From Isoetes taiwanensis (lineage: Eukaryota > Streptophyta > Lycopodiopsida > Isoetales > Isoetaceae): 64,000 nt of DNA. Positions 45,462 through 59,530 of this stretch are shown here, one piece after another. A program made the position numbers and the translations under genes. Location: positions 787,090-851,089 of the forward strand of contig JAJEKV010000055.1 of the NCBI GenBank assembly GCA_021234155.1. The letters run 5' to 3'. Below the pieces are notes generated by a model, which was given only the letters and a program-made list of their open reading frames with translations, made no database searches and was not told where the DNA came from. Every line of letters starts with the position of its first letter. The stretch's first letter is position 1.

Positions 45462-45899
45462 ACCAAGATCTAATAAAGTGGTGTTTGATTGAATTTTAAG
45501 TGTTGAATTTTAGCTTTTATATTTGGACGGTCAAGGTTGTACGTGTTACAATGTGGGTTCATTGGTTGCATCATCTATTTTATTATTGCTCGAGATTTAT
45601 CAAAGTGTATTTTGGTCAACGTTGATGTGCATGCATTCCTTTGATGAATTCATTGGTTGCATAAATTTTTTTATCGCTTGAGATTTATGGTTGTGTGCAT
45701 GCATTCTTTTCATGATATGGCTAGGGAATCGGAAATGCAAGGCTAGGAAACCAATAGAAAACCGAAATGGGGGAGAAATAACTAAATGCAAATGTGAGGA
45801 GGAGAAGGAAATTAATAGTATAGTGATTTAAGTCACTCGCTTTGAGGAATAGATCAAGAGGGATGAAGAAATGCAATGATATAAGGGCTTTATTTTAAG

Positions 45900-47140
45900 A
45901 ATAGAATAGAATAGAATAGTTTTTTTATCGTCCACTGACACCAATCGGCCTATGGGACCCGTGAAGGAGCGACAAACTTATTCTTGTCCGGGTTAAAAAC
46001 CCCCGCCCGAAGGGTTTTCGAGGAAAAACCGTGGCGAAAGATATTTAAATCGCCAAACCGCAAAGTATACATCATCATGAAATAAATGTGTATGTACATG
46101 TCAAGTCGTGCCGAGAGGACATAGCTGATCTCGCATGTCCATGACCTCCTGAAGGTATGATCCTAGCATCCGTATGCGGATGCCGTGCTCAATGTCACAT
46201 GTAGCGGCCGCCAAGCCCCGACCAACTCGGCATAAGCGTCGGATTTGATCATATCTTTGGGCAACTTTGAAGGGTATGAGATTCATCCTCAATGACTCCC
46301 ATTTGGCGGATTGTGAGAGCACAATCGGCGTGGCTCACCAATCCATCTGCTGTCTCAATTCGAAGATGATGTGCCCCGCATGCGAATGGAGGCAATGAGT
46401 CCAAGTCTTTTCATGGGCAAGTGGGTGCGCAGTAGCATTGTGGGCCTCGTTCCAACGTGGGATTTATGTGGCGCCGGTAGTGTCTTTGCCTTGACTGTTC
46501 AAGGGCGCTGGCATCCCTAAGCTTGCCGATGAAGCAAGCGTCAAGATATTACCTCAAGCTATGGCGATCTGCCTCTGTTTGCACATTTATGCACCTGTGC
46601 TCTGCACATTCCATCTAGCCATCCATTGAGCTCTCTTTTCCCTCCAGCAGGGCCTTGAGGCGTTGTGGCCCCATTGCCATGATATAAGCTAGTTTTGGGA
46701 GACGAGCATCGTCCATGTTGACCACCTTCCGAAAATAGACAATGTGGCGATCAAGGGCCACCCTCAAGAGGCAAGAATCCTGTTTCTTGCAAGAGAATTT
46801 GATATGGGACTGTGGACTTCACCCCTAGTGCTTTCATACCAAGAAGGCTTTCTCGCTTTTGCTCCAAGTCATTCCAAGTAGCGAGGGATCTTTGTTGGGC
46901 CCCATACTTCAACCCCGTATAAAAGGACAAAGCTCCACTAAGACTTTGAACAGGTGTGACTGATGGGTCCAATCATACAACTCCGCTCTATGACTATTGT
47001 TTTGCATTGCATATAGTGCTTTCCAGCCCGCTGTAACTCGTAGCCGTATGGATGTGTCCCAGTGCATAGTAGACGGAAACTCCACTCCCAAATATTTGTA
47101 TGTGGATGCTACTTCCACATTCTGCCCTCGAGCAAAACTA
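45900..47140 (-). mobile_element. LINE of the hairpin-tail family, 5'-truncated, copy 1
   Basis: The minus strand holds the C-terminal half of a LINE protein. It includes ASTYKYLGVEFPSTMHWDTS, RLRVTAGWKALYAMQNN, HRAELYDWTHQSHLFKVLVE and MKALGVKSTVPYQILLQETG, then an H-x-C-type end region with YDQIRRL. The reverse-transcriptase core is missing (5' truncation near 47140) and the frame is broken. The 3' end has the family's hairpin (AAAACCC...GGGTTTT) and GACGATAAAAAA, followed by TATTC repeats. Confidence 0.8.
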
Positions 47141-49231
47141 ACATGTTAATGTGGGATGTTAATGTGGCCTGCACTTTTAGCCTAATTTCTCATTTAAATT
47201 TGCCATAAACTTCCCCGTTTTTTGTTTCGTATTTGGAATGCAATGGTGTGGAGTAAGATTTCGCTTGTGTATAGTATGAGAAACCGTATATTTTAGGGGC
47301 TTTGAGGAGCTTCTTGCCATTTAGATGTTCTGTGCGGAGCGGCCATTTGCATGTCTGGAAATGGAATGGGGAATCTGATTTCTAATTTCGATCTGGTTGT
47401 AAGTTTATTGTTGCCATGGTTTTTTATTGTGGAAAGCGTTTCAGGCCACTTTGTTTTCCAAAGAAAAGTCTTGGAGCCCGGCGAGCGGGGGCAGCCATCG
47501 TTAAGGGCCCTCAAGTAGGGGATCTGCATCGTGGCGGCGGCGCAAGTGATTCTGCATCACATCGGCGAATGACCGCCTCGGCGCCAAATGGAAACCCCGC
47601 GATAGCTGGATTTCCGCAAATCTTGAAAACCCTGCGATCTCGCCTCGGCGGCGTGGATTTAGGGGTTTCTTAGCGGGATTAAGGATTTGGAGCTTACTGC
47701 GATTTCATGCCGGTTTGGGTTTCTTGGCGGTTTGGGGTTTGTTGTAAGCCATGGCGCACGCGGGGATTCATGCATGGTCTTTATTTCTTGGGTAACCATC
47801 ACTTCGATGGAGACCTTAGGAAATGGCAGGACATCTTTTCTCCAAAAAGATGGTGGTTACTGATCTGGCATCATATTTAGAATATGCTCCAGATCCACGG
47901 CTGGGACTCAACCTTACAAACCTAACCCAATAGAGGTAAAAAGATTTGAAAATACATGTCGAGGAAAAAAGATTTGGAAATACATGCTAAGAAACAGGTT
48001 AAATAGATAAATCCCAAAATTCGCTGCATGCAGCAATATAGTCAACAATCACCTTGACTTGCCCGTAAATTTGTGCCAATGCCATATCACAATTTTTTCA
48101 AAGGTTCAAAACAATTCTAATCAACATACCTTTCTATCTATCTTATCACCATATCCTTTTAAGGAATTGTTCAAATGAATTTGAACATACATCTTAAAAC
48201 TTACCAGGCTGACAGTCTGTAGGTACACGTGGCATGGAAATTCTGTTTTACAAGATAAAGAATCTAACTTTGTTTAGATTTGTGCCTTCATGGTGCATCT
48301 TCAAAATATCCAATACCTAAAGGCCCATTTGGCACAATCATGATATTTCATGTTTGCAAATTTTGGCCAAAATGTCAGGCACAATAAAGTAATTACATAG
48401 GATGCACGTAAAACTGCTCGAGGGATGCAAATTTACATTTGCTATTTTGTGAATTTTGGTATGTAAACTATATGGCTACATAACTTCAAAAGCTTCTCCT
48501 GCTACAACTTCTTATTTGGAAAAAGTCTTTGGATGTTTGTTTTAAAGATCCGGAAAGATGGGTGGGGTTTACGTCTAGCTATAGCTATGATAACTATAAA
48601 AACCTCTATCTTCATGTATAACACTAAGCCTTAATCTTGTCGATATCTTAAGTTCAGATCTTAAGACTTGGTGCTACATGATGGATATAGTGTAAAATCT
48701 GGTGCTCTCTCGATAATAATTGCAATACCTCTAGCACACAAAAAATCTGTAACGCTAGATCATTGCCCGACATTAGAGTCAATGTTGCCCAACAATATAT
48801 CCAGATCATGAACAATAGTATTTACAACACGAGAGGTCAGGTGAATTTGCGAAAACAAAAATGTGATAAACAAACAATAAAAAATACTCTTAAATGCACA
48901 ATATCCCGTGAATTATCTACCATAACACCTAGAACACATTGTAAACATACATTACCGCATTCAATTGAAGCCTATCTTTGCAGCAACATGCCGACATCAT
49001 GTTGTCTCCATGAAGGGCTAGGTTATGATGGCTGTACCATATATCGCCTATTTACTATCTTTGAAGAGCGTGGAACACTATAGCAGCACAAGAATCGCTA
49101 ATCCCTACCATGCTCACCTCGGCCTTTCACATAATTGATGCCATATCCACTATAGAACTCCAACCAAACGTTCTATAAATAACATGGCAATTAGGCGCGA
49201 TAATCTCATAATATGCTACCAATATAAGGAA
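47141..49231. other. No gene supported; GC-rich island at about 47440-47760
   Basis: The GC-rich part holds an 85-codon frame (47416-47673) without a known domain; it could be a promoter or first exon. The rest is AT-rich and shows nothing I can name. Confidence 0.25.
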
Positions 49232-49236
49232 TGATC

Positions 49237-49788
49237 TGTTAGAATCAAAAGCTTTGAGTCCGGGAATTGAACCTTAAAATAACCAAGTTCAATCTTCTCC
49301 CTTACACCTTCTTTATATCCACAAAGGATCTCCCCGCACAAATCGAATTGATGCCCACCACGAGAATACTACCGCACCGGACTCTTGCGGAACCACACGG
49401 ATATAAAATAAAGCAATTTATAACCAAATCGATGATAGCTTACTACGGTAGAAATCCGCACCTTCGGCAAGAATCCGCAGCTTAGAGCGAGGAATCCGGC
49501 GACTTTAGAGCGAGAATCCGGCAAATTAGAGCGCATTACTCACTCGGCTTTACCAACCCAACACGCGTCTTCACAAATCCGGCCCGGCCGGCGTCAAATT
49601 TTCGACTGCTTTAAAACAAAACCCCCGTTTCTCTTCCTCTGTTTTTCTCCGTGTGTCCTTTTTAGGCCTAATTTTCCCTCTTTTTATTCTTTTCCTTCAT
49701 GCAAAACCCATGTATAAATGTCAACCAAGTGTAATGTAGACTAATTGCCATCTGTTCAAATTTATTACTTAGGCATGTAGTTCTAACA
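49237..49788 (-). repeat. 3' LTR of the copia element
   Basis: 552 bases. A purine-rich GAGGGGAGAT tract follows on the inner side, the likely polypurine primer. Confidence 0.95.
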
Positions 49789-49834
49789 ATCTCCCCTCAT
49801 GCCTAAGTGGTAATAGCTCCAACTTCTTCTATTC

Positions 49835-51330
49835 CTAAATCCTTTTGAAATACTTTAAACTTAGATTCTCGCTAATGCTTTTGTAAGAATGTCGGCCTGC
49901 TTTGATCTCAAGAGGTCTATACAAGACACTTATTTCTCCATTCTTTACTTGATCACGTACAAAGTGATTATGTAGCTCAATATGCTTTGTTCTTTCATGT
50001 AAGACTGGATTCTTAGTCATGGCAATACAACTTGTACTATCGCAATATAATGATGTTGGCACCTCTTGAATAATTCCTAACTCTGCTAGAAGTCGCCTAA
50101 GCCAGACAATTTCTCTAGATGCAAGAGACACCATTTGCATATTAAACCTGGCTTTGTAGAAAGTGCAATAGAGGTTTGTTTCTTACTTTTCCAAGAGATA
50201 GCAGACCCTCCTAGCAAGCAGGCATATCCAGACCTTGACTTACGAGTGTCTTGATCACTTCCCCAATCTGCATCTGCAAAGCCTTCAAGTAATAATCTTA
50301 TACCATGTTTACGTCTGAATACAAGACCATAGTTCTGAGTGCCTTTCAAAAATCTTAAAATACGTTTTGCACATTTCCAAAGGGCCTTCACCGTGATTAT
50401 TTAGAAATTGACTTAACATATTCACTCCATATGAAATATCGGGATTGTGTACAAACCGATAATGCATTGGAGACATCCAATAAGCTCTCTATAAGGTCGA
50501 TTCATCATAATATGCTCTTCTTCTTTTGTCTTGGGACACATCTCAGAGCTGATTCTTTGCCCAGTTGCTACTGGAGTATTTGCCGATTTGCATTCTGTCA
50601 TCCCAAATCTTTTAAGCATGCCTAAAATATTTCTTTTTTGAGTAATAGCTATGAATCCCTTCTCTTTATCTCTATGAATTTCCATACCTAATAAGTGCTT
50701 AAGTTCCCCCAAGTCTGTCATTTGAAATCTTTTAATTCGAATATCTTTGCAATGCTTTAAACAATCAATATCTTTTAGCAGCCATTACGCAATCATCTAC
50801 ATATCTTTAATTATGCAAAAGTATTCATTTTCCCTATAGATATAGACATTCCCATCCATATTTAATTTTCCAAAACCATGTGTTTTCAAGTGATTATCAA
50901 TACATACATACCACTGATGTGGAGCTTGTCTTAGGCCATACACTGCCTTCTGTAATTTCCACACCTTATCTCCATCAACTTCAGATCCGTGAGGCTGCTC
51001 CATATAAATTTCTTCATCCAGGTCTGCATTTTTAAAAATGCTTTGTGCTAACATCCATATGATGCAACTCTAAGTTGTGCATATTAGCAATAGCCATAAT
51101 TGCTCGACACTTGTTAATTTAACAATCCTGAGAGAAAGTTTCATCATAATCAATACCTTCCTTTTGAGTAAATCCTTTTTTACGCTCTGAAGTCCGGCTT
51201 TAAATTTCTGCGTTTGCCCATCGGCCCCCTGTTTAATTCTAAAGATCCATTTATTCCCAACAACATTCCTCATTAGTAGGTCCTCATCAACCAGTTTATA
51301 TGTTCCCCGCATGACGATCAAAAGAGCTTA
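49835..51330 (-). mobile_element. RT and RNase H region of the copia element
   Basis: The minus strand shows EEIYMEQPHGSE, KLQKAVYGLRQAPHQWY, DLGELKHLLGMEI, GFADADWGSDQDTRKSRSGY and YCDSTSCIAMTKNPVLHERT-type motifs, all typical of Ty1/copia RT and RNase H. Broken in a few places. Confidence 0.9.
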
Positions 51331-51815
51331 ATTAGTGATTCATTGCATCTTTCCATTTATCCGAATCCGGACTTTCTATGGCTTCACTATAGTTATTCGG
51401 GTATCAATTTCTAACACGGACATAAGAGCGTGAATTACCCGTTCACTTTCCTCTGTATCTTACGTGGGCGTTCAACAAGTACTTTTCCTAGTACTTCTTC
51501 GGTCTCATCCCTTCCATATTGTGAAGTATCAAAGATATCCCTCTCTAAGCAATTCAAACCCGGTCCTTCTCCTACGCCTTATTGTCTCCTGAGTGGTTCC
51601 ACGTTATCGTATGCAGAGCCACAGTGCAGTGCATGCACGTGCACGAAGCAACCCTTCCCCGTTCAGCTTCTTCTTCTGCTTGATTGACAATGGTTCTTTC
51701 TTCCTCATCATCAAAATAATCTATCGGTTCCCAGTTAACATCTTTATCTGCATCTTTATCTGCACCTCGATCTTGTTTGTTAGTACTTAAAAAACGATCT
51801 TTGTATAATATATTT

Positions 51816-54140
51816 TCAAAGAAAACGACATCTCGGCTTACGATTCGCCTTTTTATTTGGATCATAGAGCCTATACCCTTTTGATTCCTTATCGATCCAA
51901 CAAAATATGTTTCTCTCTTTATCATCCAATTTTGATATATTGTCAGCTATTACCTTTGAATATGCTAAACAACCAAAGACTTTGAAGTGTTTTACCGATT
52001 GACGTTTGCCTGTCCATAACTCATCTGGAATCTGACCATTTAAGGCTTTGCTTGAAATTTTATTTTGAACATAGAATGCAGTATTTACAGCTTCTGCCCA
52101 CAAAAACTTTGGAAGACCTGCATGCTTTAACATAGCTCGTGCTGCTTCCATTACCGTTCGATTTTTTCTTTCAGAGACACCATTCTGCTGAGGAGTACCT
52201 CTACAAGTTAATTGTCTTTTGATTCCTGTTTCTAAACAAAATCTTTTAAATTCATCTGATAAGTACTCTCCCCCTCTATCTGATCTTAAACATTTTAGTT
52301 TAGCACCTGTTTCACGTTCTACTTCTGCAAGATAAGCTTTAAATGAGTTGAAAACCTGACTTTTATGAGTTAAGAAGTACCACTTAGCTTTTCTTGTATA
52401 GTCATCAATAAAAGACACAAAATAGTACTTTCCACTAGCACTTCTAACTCTCATAGGCCCACATACATCCGAATGGACTAGGGCTAATTTTTCATTTACC
52501 CGTTCACCCTTCATGGGAAAGGGTTTTCTACTTTGCTTGCCCAACATGCATCCATGACACGGAGTGCTTTCTTCACTATTATCTGCAAAATCTAAACCAT
52601 CCAATAGCTTGTGTTTTCTCATAAACATTATATTTTTCAAATTTGTGTGGCCTAATCTTTGATGCCACAATTCCATTGAGTTTTCCTTTCCAACTTCACT
52701 TAATAGAATGTTTATACTTCTAGGACAAAGCTCAAAACGATTTCCAATTCTTTTTGCATATAATACTATTTTTCCATTATCATGATGAACTATGCACATA
52801 TGCTTGTCAAACAAGACTTTATAATTTTTATCAACTAGATCAGCTACAGAGATTAAGTTTTTTATCATCCCTGGTACACACAACACATTATCAATAGTAA
52901 TAATTTTTCCATTTTCTCCTATGAGTTCTAACACACCACAAGCTTCTACATTTTGGTTTTCTCCATTAGCCATACGCACGCATCTGAGCTTACTAGTCTC
53001 AAGATTTCTTAATATCTTTGAACTTTGCATCACGGATTTTTCAGCTCCAGAATCTATAACCACAGGGTTAGATACATTTTTATCACATAAATTTGATAAA
53101 GCATATGATTTTACCTCCTCCTCAGGAATTTCTTCTGATACAGCACCTATGGTTGGCTTTGAAAAAGTAACATTTCTGGATGCACCTCTACTAGAGGATC
53201 CCCTAAAACTTCCACGTCCTCTTCCCCTTTTTGTACACATATTGGCCAGATGGCCAGCTCCTCCACAAGCATAGCATGAACGTCCTCTGATTTTAGTACA
53301 GTTGGGCTTAATATGCCCGGTCTCTCCACAACCATAGCATATTACATCCTTACTTCTACCTCTTCCTCTCCCAAAATATAAAATACTATCTCCCCCTTGA
53401 TCATAACTCCTTCTAGCCTCTCTTTGTGTAATTTCAGTTCTTGCAATACTTATAGCTTCTTCTTTAGTTCTAGACATAGTACGAATTAAAGATGCAAGAT
53501 TTTCATCATATGCAGCAAATACATCTGAAATATAAAGTATTTTTGATTGAGCAGAAAGAGGCGCAGCCCCTTCTAAATCCATAAATATTCCATCCATTTT
53601 ATCAAATAACTCAATCAAATCTTGACCACTTTCATATTTCAACATTCTTAATTCCTGTTCCAATTTATGTCTCTGAGATGCAGTTAGCTGCTCATATTCA
53701 TTCAACAAATACTGCCACATATCTCGTGGATTCATGCTATGAATTGAAGCAATAATACCATAGCCAAGTTTTGAAATGATAATACCTTTTGCTTGAGCTA
53801 AATCTCTTGCAGCATCCTTTGCAGCCTTTCCTGATTCCACTGCTACCTCTGGCTTTGATGACTCTCCAGCTTCATTCTTCATAGAAACCCGCCTTTGCTT
53901 CTCTGTTTCAGTGAGCGGACGGACCAAATCCCACAGCCCTTCTGCTTCCAAAGCCTTTTCAACCTTCATTTTCCATGCTTGGAAACCAGAACCTCCTTTA
54001 TATACCTTGACATCAGCAAGTATTGAAGCAGCAATCTTATTAGATGCCATCTCCCTTTTAGACTCAAAAGCTCTGATACCAGATGTTAGAATCAAAAGCT
54101 TTGAGTCTGGGAATTGAACCCAGAAAATAACCAAGTTCAA
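51816..54140 (-). mobile_element. Gag-protease-integrase open frame of the copia element
   Basis: In order, the frame holds a gag domain (about residues 30-250), two CCHC knuckles (CYGCGETGHIKPNC and CYACGGAGHLANMC), and a protease with VVIDSGAEKSVM. The integrase follows: zinc-binding LWHQRLGHTN...HGCMLGKQ, core LVHSDVCGPM, DDYTRKAKWY and RGTPQQNGVSERKNRTVME. The first residues before MASNKIAASIL lie outside the usual start. Confidence 0.95.
54070..54081 (-). promoter_or_regulatory. Primer binding site of the copia element
   Basis: TGGTATCAGAGC on the minus strand, complementary to initiator methionine tRNA, two bases inside the 5' LTR. Confidence 0.9.
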
Positions 54141-54609
54141 TCTTCTCCCTTACACCTTCTTTATATCCACAAAGGATCTCCCTGCACAAATCGAATTGAT
54201 GCCCACACAGAATACTACACAGAACTGGACTACTGCCAGAACCACACAGGATATAAAATAAAGCAATCTATAACCAAATCTGATAGCTTACAGTAGAAAT
54301 CCGGCACCTTACAGCAAGAATCCGGCAGCTTAGAGCAGGAATCCGGCAGCTTAGAGCAGACACAGCTCCGGCTTCACCAACCCAACACGTCTTCAGCAAA
54401 TCCGGCCAGTTCGACGTCAGCCTTTTCGACCTGCTTTAAAACAAAACCCCTGTTCTCTTCCTCTGTTTTTCTCCTGTGTCCTTTTCGTCTAATTTTCCCT
54501 CTTTTTATTCTTTTCCTTCATGCAAAACCCATGTATAAATGTCAACCAAGTGTAATGTAGACTAATTGCCATCTGTTCAAATTTATTACTTAGGCATGTA
54601 GTTCTAACA
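54084..54609 (-). repeat. 5' LTR of the copia element
   Basis: 526 bases. Partner of 49237-49788. Confidence 0.95.
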
Positions 54610-54614
54610 TGATC

Positions 54615-57480
54615 ATTCTAAAAGTCTATAACAGTCCAAGCCTATCTAATATAATTCAAACCAGTATGTAATTCCATCCTCATTTATAGTTTTCCACCTC
54701 TTATCTTCAATTCCAATTGCTTTCACATATAGGCCTCATGATATGGACTAGGCTTTAGCAGTCTAAGCCTATCTAACATAATCTAGAACGGTATGTAATG
54801 TGAAAGAAGTCACTCCAGGCTTGGCTACAAATAACAGACAAATCCACATAAGCTATTTAATCAAGGGCAAGATCATGCATGAAAGGCATTTAAATTGAAG
54901 TACAATAGAATTAAAGGCTCCATTTCCAAAAATGTCTGCAATGAGAACCTCTTCAACCTGTAAAGGCAAAAGATAAAAGAAGATTTATCATGCTTTGTCA
55001 CTTCCTTAGAATCTCTAAAATTTCCTATTTCACATTTCACGAAGAGGCCGGCACTTCATTCATATAAAACTATGAGATAGAACTGTTTTTGGGCATAACT
55101 TGCAAACCAAAGCTCTGTTTCTCCAGCAAGAGTATCCACTGGAAAGTCTCCAATGAGATCTAAAGATAATCCTAGGCATAAATTTTTCAAATTCTTATTG
55201 TAAAGATGTCAGAAATGACAAAAAACACTTGCTGTCCAAGTTTCAAAGCACAGTATATAAGGGACATAACTCCAAAAAGAAAGCTCTATTTTTTATGCAT
55301 GAGCATTCGTTGGAGAGCTTAACGAGTGTTCTACAAAAACACGTAGGTGGATGTTTCTCAAATTCATAGTCTAAATGCGTCAAATAAAGCAAAACATAGA
55401 GACATAGAATGAATCTAGACATGAACTTGAATAAATATCATTTGTAGATAATAGACAAACCTTGTATTGAATGGCTCTTAATCATTGCAATGAATGTCAG
55501 GAAGCTAAAGGTTTATGCTACAAGAAACAAATGCTTTAAAAAATACCATAACATAAATGAACTGATCGAAATGGAACATATACTAATTGAGATGGACTAG
55601 TCACCCTCGATATAACAAGCAAAGATGAATGCTATTACGCAACTCAAAATGAATCATAGACAAATTAGGCTTTGCAACTCAAAATGAATCGAGCCAAATT
55701 AGGCTTCTCAATTTGCGTAGCTCCTTCACATCTAAAATGGCGAAATAAAAGGAATAGAAATACATTTAGGTGGTTACCAAATTCAAGAAGATTCGAGATG
55801 GGATAGAGAAAGAACGCAAAAGGAGAGAAGAAATTGCTTGCCAAATTTGGAAAAGCAATTATTGGCTCCCACGGACATAAAATGTGCCAGCTAGACGTAA
55901 CATGGACGTAACTAGAGCTTGCACATGCTTGAAGCCGAATCTGAGCCAACTAAAAACATCCTTCAATCTACAAAATCAAACATTTGGCAATTTAGCATAG
56001 AGCATCTTTGGTCTCTGAATCCGCACAAAGTAAGAGACAGAGCCCAGCAAAAAACCAAATGGACAACAATGTGATTTGTAGCAAAATGCTTATGTTGTAA
56101 CTAAGGATCAACTAATTTGCATCCAAAGCATCTCGCAATAAAAGAATGCATTACACAAAGACTCATCTCCCATTCACAACAACGTAACATGCTAATGATT
56201 CACCCTTCTAATGATCATGCAAATAGCATGAAGTCTTTGATTCCGTAGTACACTTTATAGATCAACAGAGATTCCATGCACACAAAAAACCAAAGAAGGT
56301 GCTTACCGTCATTATGCCATTTGAAACATCCTAATGAGAGATTCCATGCACAAAACAACCAAAGAAGGTGCTTTACCGCCATTATGCCATTTAAAACACC
56401 GTAAATGATGCCAATCCCAACAAACCAATGGGCAAGAAGCCATAGCAAACAAAACGACCTGTCCTAACACATGCTTCAAGATAAATGCTAGGGGCGACAC
56501 GGCCGCTATTGCCACGATGGAAAAAATGTAGGAAGGCAAACTTAGGGTTACATGCACCAAGTGGTTACCATCCATTTTCTGATTTCTTCACAATCTCAAT
56601 CGCTTTCGATCCTCGCCTGGCCAAGATGAATCGCATGCATTGCATCCGCACCAAAAAAATACTGATTTTGAAAAGCATGCTTAGTATGACGATTGATTAC
56701 CTAGAACGACCTAAATGCTACGCCGCCACGGAGATTAAAAAAAAAAAAAAGAAACACTTAAGTTTACATGCATCAAGTGCACACCGGCCCCTCCGCCACT
56801 TAGGAAACTTCAATAATGCCATTCCCAAATGGACCACTAGCCAGAAACCACAATAGAAGCGAACGACCGTCCCCTAACTAACATTTTATGCTATTAATAT
56901 CTTCCATATCCAACACTTCTCCGGTTGATATGCATTATACAATCCCTACATTCAACAACACGGTAATGTAACAATCAGGTCTCTCTCTTTTTCCGGCCTC
57001 CACAAATTTTAGTATTGTAGCCTACCTACTCTTATCGGCTCTTTTTGCCTTTCAAAACATTTCAATCGACATTATCTACGCACCAATCTAAGCATCGTGC
57101 AAATAACCCACAGCTTTACCCAAGGTCACATGCTTTCACTACTCTCAATGCCGAACTTGCCCTACTTCATTTTGTAGCCTCCCCAAAGCTCTATTTCGTT
57201 GATAGCAAATCCTTAATCTACTCATCGTTCTATCGATTAATCTACCAAACGTTATGCCTGTTTTTAACTATTGCTTGTCATGATCAACCGAGGTGTCTAT
57301 CCTAGAGTAACTTCGAAAACACAAATACAGGTCTATCCTAGAGTAACTTCGAAAACACAAATAGAGGTTCACCTTTTGCAATTTCGCGTAAGCACCGCTT
57401 GCTCCAACAAGCATACCATCGTAGCTCACCGCCAAAAAAATCAGCGGCGACGCAAATTAACACAAATTACCGTGGATTTC
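54615..57480. other. No gene supported; small tandem repeats
   Basis: A 94-codon minus-strand frame (55665-55949) has no known domain. Small tandem duplications are visible: about 35 bp at 55641-55700 (GCAACTCAAAATGAATC), 70 bp at about 56268-56405 (AGAGATTCCATGCAC) and 36 bp at about 57293-57366 (TCTATCCTAGAGTAACTTCG). Nothing else is recognised. Confidence 0.3.
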
Positions 57481-57484
57481 ACAC

Positions 57485-57700
57485 ACCAGCTTATGACCTC
57501 GCTCTAATGCTTGGGGGTGCCGGTTAACCGTTCCCACACCAGCCGCCGCGACAAAGAACAATGGCGGCCGAGTTTACGGTAAAGAGTAGGTTTGGGCGAT
57601 CACAAAGATATCCTAGGTATATTCCAGCATATACCTAGGATATGCCAAAAGCCCACATAAACAAGGGTTTGCCCCCCTAGGGGCAACCCAAAAAACCCAT
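57485..57700. repeat. Dispersed repeat with palindromic core, copy 2
   Basis: Same orientation as 31590-31795, with the identical palindrome at 57609-57642. The flanking text up to CCACACCAGCCG corresponds to the first codons of the PPR remnant at 31.6 kb. The two loci therefore share a piece of gene 5' end as well as the palindromic part. Confidence 0.8.
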
Positions 57701-57924
57701 AGCTCTGCAAGAGGTGCTTGCTAGCGCTTATGCTACATGCCTTTCATCAATTACAACAAATTGAAGTACCTTGGTTTGTTACCTTAGCCTATCCATTTCT
57801 GTTTCTAGCAACAACTTTGTTTGTAATTTGTGTAAAACACCATAGACCTAGCATGGTATACCATCATATTTATCCATGCAGTGTAGTGGTAGTGCCTACT
57901 ATTGCGGGCGGGTTTCAGGCTACA

Positions 57925-59530
57925 GCACTCAACCATTGATCACATCTTCACACTGCGGACCCTGGTTGAAAACAGCAGAAACTGTCAGCAAGACTTGTGT
58001 TGTTGCTTTGTGGACTTTACCAAAGGCTTTTGACATTGTGTCTGGAGAAAAGCTGTGGGCAAGATTATAACAGCCGGGGGTCCCTATAGATCAGCAGCAT
58101 GTAGTGTATAGATTGTACGAGACATGTTCAGGCTGGTTGCAGCTGACAAGCTAGCTATTCAATAACAGTATCGAAGTCCGCCAAGGATGCCCTCTCTCTC
58201 CCACATTAGTTAGGTTGTGCATTGATCGGTTAGAGAGCTGGCTTGCTGAAAATGGGAGCAATGGAGTCCACCTTTTGCACTAGAGCCAAGACTTAGTCTT
58301 GGCTCTTTTGTCAATCAGGCCAAGACTAAGGTGGTCTTAGAGCCCCCTCCTTTAGTTACCGGGGGCAAAATGTGGAAGTGGCACCCACCTATAAAAGTTT
58401 GGGAGTGGAGTTCCCCTCTACTATATGCAATGGAATGTTTCCTTCTATCTACGAGCAACAGCGAGCTGGAAGGTGCTATATGCAATGCAGAACAACAATC
58501 ATAGAGCGGAGCTGTACGATTGGGCCCATCAGTTGCACCTGTTTAGGGTCTTGATAGAGCCCGTCCTTTTATATGGGTCCGAGGTCTGGGGACCCGTGGT
58601 GTCCCGCGTTACCTAGATTGACTTGGAGCAGGTGCAGAAAGCCTTCTTACCTCGGGCACTGAAGTGGAAGTCCACGGTCCTATATCAAATCATGTTGGAG
58701 AAGACATGTTTCTTGCCCCTCCAGAGGGCGGCCCTTGATCACCACATCGTCTACTTTCAGAAGGTGGTCATTATGGATGATGCTCATCTCTCTAATCTGG
58801 CTTATATCTGACAATGGGGCCACATCGCTCAAGTCCCGCTGGAATGAAAAGCAAGCTTAGTGGCTCGTCAGATGGAATGTGCGGAAGCACATGTGCATAC
58901 AGGTGCAAATGGAGGCAGATCGTCATTGCTTGAGGCAATACCTTAACGCTTGCTTCCTCAGCAAGCTTTGGAATGCCAACGCTCTTGTGTAGGCCAAGAC
59001 AACACATTACCAATGCAACGTACCCATCTGCCTATGAAAAGGTGCAAACTTATTGCCTGGATTCGCACAGGTGCACACTGTTTCCGAATTGAGACAGGCA
59101 AATGGATTGGGGAGCCATACCAGGACAGGCTTTGTTGATGCTGCCAAATAGGAGTCGTTGAGGATGAATGCCATACCCTCCAGAGCTATCCAACATATGA
59201 TCAAATCTGGGCATGCTATACTGAGTTGGTCCGGTTTGGCCAGCCGCTACATGTGATACTGAGCACGGCTCCAGTACGGATGCGGGGATAGTACCTTTAG
59301 GAGGTCATGAATATATGGAATCAACTATCTCCTAGGGCACTCACCTAACTTATATATATATTTCATGATATGTATATTTGTACAGTCTGACAACACTCAC
59401 GTTTATCCCCTGAAAACCTTTGGGGACAGGGGTTTAACCAGGACAGTAATAGGTTTGTTGCGCTCTTTTATTGGGTCCCATAGCCCGATTGATCTTCATG
59501 GATGATAAAAATTATTCTATTCTATTTTAT
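57925..59530 (+). mobile_element. LINE of the hairpin-tail family, copy 2
   Basis: The plus strand carries pieces of a LINE reverse transcriptase: an FVDFTKGF-like block near 58010, VRQGCPLSPTL near 58175 and ERWLAENGSNG-like text near 58245. An internal deletion follows and removes the FADD block. The C-terminal region comes next, with VAPTYKSLGVEFPST, MQNNNHRAELYDWAHQ and VLYQIMLEKTCFLPLQ. Many frame breaks. The 3' end has a hairpin (AAAACC...GGTTT), the block TCCCATAGCCCGATTGATC and GATAAAAATTATTC, then TATTC repeats. Confidence 0.8.

Larger units (their letters stand above)
49237..54609 (-). mobile_element. Ty1/copia element with two LTRs, about 5.37 kb
   Basis: Two LTRs start TGTTAGAA and end TTCTAACA, flanked by a perfect target duplication TGATC (49232-49236 and 54610-54614). 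Between them on the minus strand lie gag, protease, integrase, RT and RNase H in copia order. Gag to integrase form one long open frame of 774 residues. The pol part after integrase is broken in a few places, so this is a nearly whole fossil. LTR differences are concentrated in one part of the repeat while the last 150 bases are almost identical, which suggests a young insertion. Confidence 0.95.
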
